NCBI GenBank assembly: GCA_937941745.1
Contig: CALDGV010000511.1
Span: 1 to 5,029 of the forward strand
DNA from: an uncultured Prosthecobacter sp.
Lineage (GTDB): Bacteria > Verrucomicrobiota > Verrucomicrobiia > Verrucomicrobiales > Verrucomicrobiaceae
Direction: 5' to 3'
Length of the DNA: 5,029 nucleotides
Positions within the stretch are counted from its first letter, which is position 1. Every line of letters begins with the position of its first letter. Under the pieces are notes generated by a model. It had not been told where the DNA came from, made no database searches, and worked only from the letters and a program-made list of their open reading frames with translations. Below are positions 1 to 5,029 of this stretch, one piece after another. Made by a program: the position numbers and the translations under genes.

Positions 1-2
1 AA

Positions 3-260
3 TTCAAACTCCAAAGCCACGCCACCGGCCCCGCCGAACTCTACTGGACCACCGACCCCGAAACCATCCTCCCCAAAGGCAAACACCTCGACTTCGAAGT
101 GAAACACGACGGCGAATGGCACGACCACACCATCCGCATCGACGAAACGAAGACGATGCACGCACTACGCCTCGATCCCTGCGGCGGTGAAGGCGAAGTG
201 CGCCTGGAAGGGCTCGTTCTCAAAGCAGCGGATGGCAAGGTGCTGGCGAAGTGGCCATAA
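3..260 (+). CDS. C-terminal fragment of a probable secreted sulfatase (5' end outside window)
   Basis: An open frame enters from the left edge and ends at TAA 258-260, giving 85 codons with no start inside the window. The residues look like a small beta-sandwich. They include the segments GPAELYWTTD, DGEWHDHTIRID and MHALRLDPCGGEGEVRLEGL, and the frame ends VLAKWP. The order 'aromatic WTTD, then DGxWHD, then LRLDP, then xGEVxLxxL' is how I remember the C-terminal accessory domains of many verrucomicrobial and planctomycetal sulfatases and related secreted glycan-active proteins. The sulfatase catalytic core (the C/S-x-P-S-R motif) lies outside the window, so the enzyme class is inferred. Codon use is GC-rich, like the esterase downstream and unlike the SEFIR gene that follows 41 bp later. 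An alternative is a carbohydrate-binding tail on another type of secreted hydrolase. I am confident that it is coding and only moderately confident of the family. Confidence 0.55.
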   Translation, partial: FKLQSHATGPAELYWTTDPETILPKGKHLDFEVKHDGEWHDHTIRIDETKTMHALRLDPCGGEGEVRLEGLVLKAADGKVLAKWP

Positions 261-301
261 AGCACCCTCGACAGCCTCCAATGCGCGGCCAAAATGAAGG
301 G

Positions 302-1747
302 ATGGCGGACCAAACTCCCAAAGCATTCATTTCTTATAGTTGGAGCTCTCCACAGCATCAGTTGCGGGTGAAAAGCTGGGCCGACCGCCTGATCGCGGAC
401 GGGGTTGATGTGACACTCGACATCTACGACTTGAAAGAAGGGCACGACAAGTTTGCCTTCATGGAACGAATGGTCACAGATGAAACTGTGTCACATGTTT
501 TAGTGATCTGTGACAAATCCTATTCGTCAAAAGCTGACGCAAGAAAAGCCGGTGTCGGCACTGAGTCGCAGATCATCTCCAAGGAAGTTTACGAGAAGGT
601 TGCGCAGTCGAAGTTCATTCCAATAGCTTGCGAATTCGAGACTGATGGATCGCCGTTCTTGCCAATCTTTCTGAAATCACGGATTTGGATCGACTTCTCC
701 TCTGACGAGGCCGTCAGCGAGAACTGGGAGCAGTTGGTTCGTGTCCTTTACGGAAAGCCACTGCATGTGAAACCGAAGCTGGGACGTTCTCCGGCTTTCC
801 TTTCCAATGACTCGTCCGCACCTGTGAGCCCGGCAGCGACAAAATATGCAGATCTCAAGCAAGCCATTCTCCACTCGAAGCCTACTCTTCGATTATTTCG
901 GTCTGAGTTTCTCGATGCTTGCGTGGAGTTCATCGACTTCCTCAGGATTCGAAAAGAACCGAATGTTCCCAAGCTCGGTGAGCAGATAGTGGCGGATTGC
1001 GGCAAACTGAGAACAATTCGAAATCTGATTGTTGATTGGGTTCTCTTCGAATCTTCAGCAAATCATTCGTCTGAGTTTGTAGACTCATTGATCGGGCTTT
1101 TGGAGAAGCTCCGCGAAATGAAATCTCGGCCAGAAGAGATCAATCCTTATAACGACAATTGGTTTGGTGCCCACTCGCTATTTGTCTATGAGACATTCCT
1201 CTACATCATCGCCGCTTTGATTAAACTTGGTCGAGACGATGTTTTGCATGACGTGTTCACGACACATTATCTTCTTCCTCAGCGAGAGTGGCAAGGTGAC
1301 CAGCGCTTCAACACATTCGACTGCTTCTATGGCTACTCGGATGCATTGGATAGCGCAATAGTAAGTCCAGAGGGACATAGATACCGTTTTCCTGGTGTAG
1401 AACTGATTAAGCGACAGGCCGATCGTTCAGACCTTCCGTTCAATGCGTTGATTGAGGCAGAGCTGCTTGTGTTCATGATGGCTCTGATCACTCCCAACGC
1501 ACACTGGTATCCAGGGACACTTCACTATGCCAATTACAACCTCAATTTTCCGCTCTTCGTTCGGGGAGCCCAGCGCAAGGGGTTCAGAAGGCTCGCTCAG
1601 ATCACTGGCATTGATGACGCCGAGCGGCTGAGGAGTGAGGTCAAAGCAGGACATGAGCGGATGGGCGTCGCACGATGGGGTGAGTTTCGATTGAGCACAG
1701 GATATTGGAAGACCATGAACCTCGATCAGCTTGATTCCCTGAAGTAG
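302..1747 (+). CDS. SEFIR/TIR-like domain protein, candidate single-gene anti-phage defence effector
   Basis: Encodes 481 residues from ATG 302. Residues 6-155 match the bacterial SEFIR (TIR-superfamily) pattern: strand A AFISYSW (8-14), a helix with W26, then VDVTLDIYDLKEGHD (35-49), the helix KFAFMERMV, strand VLVICDKSY (66-74), GVGTESQII (84-92) and FIPIACE (105-111). E88 lies where TIR NADases carry their catalytic glutamate; that assignment is inference. After a Ser/Pro-rich linker (about 156-180), residues 181-481 form an uncharacterised, mostly helical region. It has a hydrophobic stretch near 294-308 and a distinctive tail, HWYPGTLHYANYNLNFPLF (401-419), then GIDDAERL and AGHERMGV. 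Bacterial SEFIR proteins are reported to defend against phage by abortive infection with NAD+ depletion. No signal peptide is seen, so it is cytoplasmic. In-frame starts at GTG 251 and ATG 281 exist, but 302 begins just before the domain; AAGGG abuts it with no spacer, so no start has a proper SD. The gene is AT-richer than its neighbours, suggesting transfer. Confidence 0.88.
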   Translation: MADQTPKAFISYSWSSPQHQLRVKSWADRLIADGVDVTLDIYDLKEGHDKFAFMERMVTDETVSHVLVICDKSYSSKADARKAGVGTESQIISKEVYEKVAQSKFIPIACEFETDGSPFLPIFLKSRIWIDFSSDEAVSENWEQLVRVLYGKPLHVKPKLGRSPAFLSNDSSAPVSPAATKYADLKQAILHSKPTLRLFRSEFLDACVEFIDFLRIRKEPNVPKLGEQIVADCGKLRTIRNLIVDWVLFESSANHSSEFVDSLIGLLEKLREMKSRPEEINPYNDNWFGAHSLFVYETFLYIIAALIKLGRDDVLHDVFTTHYLLPQREWQGDQRFNTFDCFYGYSDALDSAIVSPEGHRYRFPGVELIKRQADRSDLPFNALIEAELLVFMMALITPNAHWYPGTLHYANYNLNFPLFVRGAQRKGFRRLAQITGIDDAERLRSEVKAGHERMGVARWGEFRLSTGYWKTMNLDQLDSLK

Positions 1748-1769
1748 TAGTATCCGCGAACATCATCCC

Positions 1770-2696
1770 ATGCCCCGCTGTCTCATCGCCCTCGCCTTCC
1801 TCGCCTTTGGTTCCACGCTCGTCGTCGCACAGCCAAAGTCCAAAGCCAACCAGGCCAACACCGATGACATGTGGGTCACGTCGCCGATCCCGGGGCTGCC
1901 AACAGGCGTGACGCATCACACCTTCCGCAGCGAGTCGATGAAGCGTGACGTTGGCTACTGCATCTACCTGCCGCCGGGGTATGCGAAGGACACGGAGCGG
2001 CGCTACCCGGTGATTTATCATCTGCATGGCGCGGGTGGGAATGAGACGCGGAGCGTGTATTCGGCTAGTGTGCTGCATGAGGGCATCCTGGCGGGGAAAC
2101 TGCCGGAGATCGTGATGGTGTTCCCGAATGGCGGACGCTCGACGATGTATCAGGACTCGGGCGACGGGCGATTCATGTCCGAGACGATGATGATCCACGA
2201 ACTCATCCCGCACATCGACGCCACGTATCGCACGATCGCCGACCGCAAGGCGCGCTGCATCGAGGGCTTCAGCATGGGCGGACGCGGCTCGACAAATCTC
2301 GCCATGAAGCATCCGCAGCTCTTTGGCTCGCTCTTCAATCAGAGCGGCAACGTCTATCGCGTCTCCGAGGCGAAGAACCTGCCCAACGCCTACCTTGGAG
2401 ACGATCCGCAGCGCCTGCGCGACAACGACGCCTTCCTGAACCTCGAAAAGAACCTCGACTTCATCAAAGCCAACCTGCGCATCCAAGTCGCGTGCGGCAC
2501 CGCGGATCCCGATCATCTCAAAACCGTGCGCGAGTATCATGCGGCGCTGACGAAACTCGGCGTGACGCACAGCTACTTCGAAGTCGAGGGCCTCGATCAC
2601 AATCAGAAGAAGATGATCGATGGCCGCAAAGCCACGTGGTTCGACTTCCACATCGAGTCCTTGAAGCTCAACGGCGTGCCTCTGCACTATCGCTGA
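1770..2696 (+). CDS. Secreted alpha/beta-hydrolase esterase (putative esterase, esterase D/feruloyl-esterase-like family)
   Basis: Encodes 308 residues. Residues 1-20 form a Sec signal peptide: R3, a hydrophobic stretch LIALAFLAFG, then VVA|Q as the likely cleavage site. There is no lipobox cysteine, so the product should be exported and not lipid-anchored. The mature part has the order of the 'putative esterase' family (PF00756): YCIYLPPGY (63-71), strand YPVIYHLHGAGG (79-90) with the oxyanion HG, VMVFPNGG, and the nucleophile elbow GFSMGG (166-171, Ser168). A candidate acid, D246 or D248, follows in GTADPDH, with a candidate catalytic His277 in GLDHN. The family cleaves carboxyl esters, often acetyl or feruloyl groups on plant or algal polysaccharides; the substrate here is unknown. 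It starts 22 bp after the SEFIR stop on the same strand without a visible SD, so co-transcription is possible, but the GC-rich coding style matches the upstream sulfatase fragment instead. The reaction class is clear and the substrate is not. Confidence 0.87.
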   Translation: MPRCLIALAFLAFGSTLVVAQPKSKANQANTDDMWVTSPIPGLPTGVTHHTFRSESMKRDVGYCIYLPPGYAKDTERRYPVIYHLHGAGGNETRSVYSASVLHEGILAGKLPEIVMVFPNGGRSTMYQDSGDGRFMSETMMIHELIPHIDATYRTIADRKARCIEGFSMGGRGSTNLAMKHPQLFGSLFNQSGNVYRVSEAKNLPNAYLGDDPQRLRDNDAFLNLEKNLDFIKANLRIQVACGTADPDHLKTVREYHAALTKLGVTHSYFEVEGLDHNQKKMIDGRKATWFDFHIESLKLNGVPLHYR

Positions 2697-2725
2697 GGCC
2701 GCCAAAGGTTCAAAAGCACTGGCTG
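2697..2725. other. Convergent intergenic gap between esterase and SGNH hydrolase genes
   Basis: Only 29 bp separate the esterase stop (TGA 2694-2696, +) from the SGNH stop (TAA on the minus strand, 2726-2728). I see no GC-rich hairpin followed by a T run on either strand. Termination must therefore be Rho-dependent, lie inside the opposing genes, or be inefficient, in which case the two messages would overlap at their 3' ends. Confidence 0.6.
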
Positions 2726-3868
2726 TTACTTGCCGAGAGCCTTGCGAAGCACCGGTTCAAAGATGTCCGCCTGACGCATGAAGCCTAGGTCGCTGGCATG
2801 GGAGGCATCCGTGGCGCCTTCGGTGTCGTCGCCATACAGATGATCGCCCGGGATGTAGTGCAGGTTCTTCACGCCGTCTTTGATGAGGCTGTCATAGGCG
2901 GCTTTCAGCGCTGCATGGTTGTCGGTGTGGAACTGATGCTTCGCCGGGGTGATCCAGTCATTGGTGAAGCGGCGGTCCTCGACCAGGATGATGGGCGTGT
3001 TGGGCTTCGCCGCACGGAGCTGCTTGACCAGGGGAACGCACTTCTCCGTGACCATGGCTGGCTGCATGTTGGGCAGACAGTCGATCACGTAGCAGGCGGC
3101 ATCCACCTGCACAAGGTAGTCGCCCACAGCCTGATCCATGCGGCCATTGCCGGAAAAGCCCAGGTTGGCGACGGGCATGTCCAGACGACGTCCAAGAATG
3201 CCTGTATGCACCATGCCAGGACGGCTGGCGCAGGCTCCATGCGTGATGCTGGTGCCGTAGAAGACAATCGGCTTGGCACGGGGAGCAAGGCCGGAGAACT
3301 TGCTGCCCTTCGGCACGCCGATCTTGAGGAACTCGGTGCCGTTGTAGAGCGGCAGATAGGCGGCGTATTCGCGTTCGCCGGGGGCGAGCCCTTTGATGAT
3401 CTCCACCTTCATTTCCTGGGTGGAGGGCTTGGTGACAAAGACCCACTTCCAGCGTCCATCCTGGTCACGGGCATAGAGATCCACGCCGCTGACTCCGGTG
3501 GCAGGCATGTGCGGGAGCCCCAGCACAGACTTCATCACCTTGTAATGCACGTGAATGGCTTCGGCGTTCGTCTTGAAGCGGACGACCATGCCGGCGCTGT
3601 CGCGGCTGAGGCTCCACACAGCGGGAGTGACCTTGCCTTCAGCACTGGCAGGCAGGCGGTCGAACCAGCGTTTGCGCTCCTGATCGGGCAGGATGCGGCC
3701 TTCAGCCCCCCAGGTGGTGACGTCATGCCATTCCAACTCGGCCGCCGCGGCCTTGTTGGTGCCCATGGCGGGATCGAGCTTGGAGACATCGGGTGCCTTG
3801 GGAGCCTTGGAGGTCTGGGCACTGGCCAGACCCGCGGCCAGAAGAAGGAAAAGAAGAGGGCGCATCAT
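2726..3868 (-). CDS. Secreted SGNH/GDSL-family hydrolase with N-terminal GxDLY beta-sandwich domain
   Basis: Encodes 380 residues from the ATG ATG pair at 3868/3865. The protein opens MMRPLLFLLLAAGLASA|Q, a clear signal peptide. Residues about 45-190 form a beta-rich domain with the motif GVDLY (128-132), the hallmark of the GxDLY domain (PF14607) that precedes Lipase_GDSL_3-type hydrolases (PF14606). The catalytic half has block I YGTSITHG (204-211) with nucleophile Ser207, block II NLGFSGNG (235-242) with oxyanion Gly240, block III Asn267 in LPNM, and block V DASH (354-357) with D354 and His357. The core is complete, so an active esterase or deacetylase is expected, probably on carbohydrate O-acyl groups; the substrate is unknown. 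An in-frame TTG at 3949 would add 27 residues and overlap the tsaD stop by 4 bp, but it would bury the signal peptide. The gene lies 77 bp downstream of tsaD on the same strand and converges on the esterase gene, with 29 bp between the two stops. Confidence 0.9.
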   Translation of the reverse strand: MMRPLLFLLLAAGLASAQTSKAPKAPDVSKLDPAMGTNKAAAAELEWHDVTTWGAEGRILPDQERKRWFDRLPASAEGKVTPAVWSLSRDSAGMVVRFKTNAEAIHVHYKVMKSVLGLPHMPATGVSGVDLYARDQDGRWKWVFVTKPSTQEMKVEIIKGLAPGEREYAAYLPLYNGTEFLKIGVPKGSKFSGLAPRAKPIVFYGTSITHGACASRPGMVHTGILGRRLDMPVANLGFSGNGRMDQAVGDYLVQVDAACYVIDCLPNMQPAMVTEKCVPLVKQLRAAKPNTPIILVEDRRFTNDWITPAKHQFHTDNHAALKAAYDSLIKDGVKNLHYIPGDHLYGDDTEGATDASHASDLGFMRQADIFEPVLRKALGK

Positions 3869-3945
3869 GGTGAAAACGTGGGCGGAGATCACGGCCGCAG
3901 CCGCAGCATCCTTTCTCCAGATTGTCCACCTCAGGAAAAGCTGCC
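3869..3945 (-). other. Spacer between tsaD and the SGNH hydrolase gene
   Basis: This 77-bp gap lies between the tsaD stop and the SGNH ATG, read on the minus strand. It contains a GCTGCGGCTGCGGC tandem (complement of 3895-3908) and a purine-rich GGAGAAAGG (3918-3910) directly before an ATG at 3909 that opens a six-codon frame. No convincing -35/-10 pair was found, so it is unclear whether the SGNH gene is read from tsaD or from its own promoter. No SD lies directly before the ATG pair at 3868/3865. Confidence 0.4.
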
Positions 3946-4947
3946 TCAAGCCACCAGCGGCAGGTTCGGATCCACATCCGCTTCCAGCGGCGAGGTGAAA
4001 CCGCGCTGGAAACGCTGCACAGCCGCATAGGCGATCATGGCGGCGTTGTCGGTGCTCAGGTCCGGGCGGGCCAGAAGCAGGGTGAGCCCCTCCTTCTCAC
4101 AGCGGGCAGCCAGCTTGCTGCGCAGGCCGCGATTGCAGCTCACTCCGCCGCTGACGGTCACCAGCTTTTCGCCGCACTGGCGGGCGGCGAGGACGAGCTT
4201 TTCCACCAGCACCTCGCAAATCGCCTCCTGCACGCTGGCGCAGGCATCTGCGAGAACCTGGGCATCCTTCAAGTCCAGCCTGGGAAGTTCGTAGAGCACC
4301 GCCGTCTTGAGACCGCTGAAGCTGAATTCCAGGCTCTGCCCATCCAGAAAACTGCGCGGGAAGCGGAAGGCATCTGCACGCCCCTGCCCGGCCAGCTTGT
4401 CGATCTCCGGACCTCCGGGATAGGGCAGGCCGATCATCTTGGCGATTTTATCAAAAGCCTCTCCGGCGGCATCATCACGTGTGCGGCCGAGCAGACGATA
4501 GCCTCCCACGCCCGTCATGTGCAGAAGCATGGTGTGCCCTCCGCTGACAATGAGCGCCACCGAACGACGTGGCGGGCCGTTTCCTGCCATGAAGGGCGAA
4601 AGCAGATGCCCCTCCATGTGATTCACGGCGATGAAAGGCTTGTCTTCCGCCACGGCGAGGGCCTTGGCCATGCTCGTCCCAATCAACAGGCTGCTGACGA
4701 GTCCGGGCCCGCTCGTGGCAGCAAAAGCCTGGATGTCTTTGAGACGGACTCCAGCCTCAGCAAGCACCTGCTCCACCAAAGGACGGACATGCAGGATGTG
4801 GTTGCGTGAAGCCACCTCGGGGACCACGCCACCATAGCGGCGGTGAATTTCCACCTGGGAAGCCACGGCAGAGGCCAGCACCTCCCCCTCGGCCGTGCAG
4901 ATCGCTGCAGCGGTTTCATCACAGGAGGATTCGAGGGCGAGAATCAT
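3946..4947 (-). CDS. tsaD: tRNA N6-threonylcarbamoyladenosine (t6A) transferase subunit TsaD
   Basis: Encodes 333 residues, close to the usual ~335-340 for bacterial TsaD (Kae1/Qri7/YgjD family). TsaD moves the threonylcarbamoyl group from the TsaC product threonylcarbamoyl-AMP onto A37 of ANN-decoding tRNAs, working with TsaB and TsaE in the cytoplasm. Family motifs are intact: MILALESSCDETA at the N terminus, YGGVVPEVASRNH (38-50), TSGPGL (78-83), metal ligands H110 and H114 in NHMEGH with D300 in STDNAAMIAY, IVSGGHT (133-139), YPGGPEID (176-183), FSFSGLKTAV (208-217) and VSGGVSCNRGLR (265-276). ATG 4947 is chosen because it begins at the conserved MILALESSCDET. A TTG at 4998 would add 17 residues that are not typical of the family. 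No SD precedes ATG 4947: the upstream message is pyrimidine-rich (CGCCTCCCCCCTC). The gene is complete and housekeeping in character, and is probably the chromosomal anchor of this region. The SGNH gene follows on the same strand. Confidence 0.98.
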   Translation of the reverse strand: MILALESSCDETAAAICTAEGEVLASAVASQVEIHRRYGGVVPEVASRNHILHVRPLVEQVLAEAGVRLKDIQAFAATSGPGLVSSLLIGTSMAKALAVAEDKPFIAVNHMEGHLLSPFMAGNGPPRRSVALIVSGGHTMLLHMTGVGGYRLLGRTRDDAAGEAFDKIAKMIGLPYPGGPEIDKLAGQGRADAFRFPRSFLDGQSLEFSFSGLKTAVLYELPRLDLKDAQVLADACASVQEAICEVLVEKLVLAARQCGEKLVTVSGGVSCNRGLRSKLAARCEKEGLTLLLARPDLSTDNAAMIAYAAVQRFQRGFTSPLEADVDPNLPLVA

Positions 4948-4975
4948 GAGGGGGGAGGCGTCTTGGCTAGGTCTG

Positions 4976-5005
4976 CGAGTGGTTTGAAGCAGTGGCAACC
5001 GCTCG
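4976..5005 (+). repeat. Imperfect inverted repeat upstream of tsaD
   Basis: The left arm CGAGTGGTT (4976-4984) and right arm AACCGCTCG (4997-5005) are complementary at eight of nine positions. The ninth is a G-T pair, so RNA read from the + strand could form a continuous 9-bp stem over a 12-base loop; on the minus strand that position becomes an A-C mismatch. It lies 29 bp upstream of the tsaD ATG. No T run follows on either strand, so it does not look like a terminator. It could be a protein-binding site or a structure in a transcript extending rightward, or chance in GC-rich DNA. Confidence 0.35.
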
Positions 5006-5029
5006 TCAACCTCCGCCCACGGCGCGGCA

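Noticed and set aside
251..301. In-frame GTG 251 or ATG 281 as start of the SEFIR gene
   Set aside because: GTG 251 overlaps the preceding gene by 10 bp. Neither has a Shine-Dalgarno, and the added residues show no domain character before the SEFIR strand that begins a few residues after ATG 302.
41..445. 134-codon minus-strand frame crossing the sulfatase tail and SEFIR start
   Set aside because: It overlaps two better-supported frames on the opposite strand and resembles no known protein.
1641..2705. Long open frame (354 codons) on the minus strand opposite the esterase gene
   Set aside because: It mirrors the GC-rich esterase codons and has no recognisable domain, while the + strand frame has a signal peptide and catalytic motifs.
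2707..2761. Direct repeat GGTTCAAA at 2707-2714 and 2754-2761
   Set aside because: It is eight bases only, and one copy lies within the SGNH coding end. No associated element was seen, so chance is the simplest explanation.
3869..3949. TTG start at 3949 for the SGNH gene, overlapping the tsaD stop (possible translational coupling)
   Set aside because: It would place 27 extra residues before an otherwise normal signal peptide. The ATG pair at 3868/3865 begins exactly at that peptide.
3934..3963. Terminator-like hairpin at the end of tsaD (CTGCC/GGCAG stem followed by CTTTTCC on the minus strand)
   Set aside because: The stem is only 5 bp with a 13-base loop, and the T run is four bases; too weak to call an intrinsic terminator.
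2798..4030. Long open frame (410 codons) on the + strand opposite the SGNH gene
   Set aside because: It is an antisense shadow: low-complexity His/Gly/Val-rich translation without domains, while the opposite strand has all SGNH blocks.
3922..4809. 295-codon + strand frame opposite tsaD
   Set aside because: tsaD is unambiguous on the other strand, and this translation shows no family features.
4948..4998. TTG start at 4998 for tsaD, with GGAGG and a TTGACG element upstream
   Set aside because: TsaD proteins begin at the M-x-LALESSCDE motif, matched by ATG 4947. The GGAGG is 12 bases or so from the TTG, and the TTGACG has no credible -10 box 16-18 bp downstream.

Overview
The window (5,029 bp) is a GC-rich bacterial chromosome segment. 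It looks most like Verrucomicrobiota, possibly Prosthecobacter or a relative, or less likely Planctomycetota. The reasons are a secreted-hydrolase repertoire (a sulfatase-like tail, a secreted esterase, and a GxDLY-type SGNH hydrolase), mostly weak or absent Shine-Dalgarno sequences, and short signal peptides ending in a V/S-x-A|Q cleavage site. This placement is inferred from gene content and style. No rRNA or other phylogenetic marker was compared.

Layout. Bases 3-260 (+) are the C-terminal end of a gene cut by the window edge, probably the beta-rich accessory tail of a secreted sulfatase. Bases 302-1747 (+) encode a 481-residue protein with an N-terminal SEFIR/TIR-like domain and a long uncharacterised C-terminal domain; this is a strong candidate for a stand-alone anti-phage defence gene. 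Bases 1770-2696 (+) encode a secreted alpha/beta-hydrolase esterase. Transcription then converges: 2726-3868 (-) is a secreted SGNH/GDSL hydrolase with an N-terminal GxDLY beta-sandwich domain, and 3946-4947 (-) is tsaD, the catalytic subunit for the t6A tRNA modification. The last 82 bases lie upstream of tsaD and hold an imperfect inverted repeat.

How the genes fit together. The sulfatase tail, esterase and SGNH hydrolase suggest extracellular breakdown of sulfated and acylated polysaccharides. tsaD is an essential housekeeping gene that shares its strand with the SGNH gene but not its function. The SEFIR gene stands out: its base composition is visibly AT-richer (37-40% GC in counted 60-base samples, against 53-68% in samples from flanking genes), and it sits between two secreted-hydrolase genes of the same orientation. 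This fits a horizontally acquired single-gene defence module. No RNA gene, CRISPR array, insertion sequence or convincing intrinsic terminator was found.
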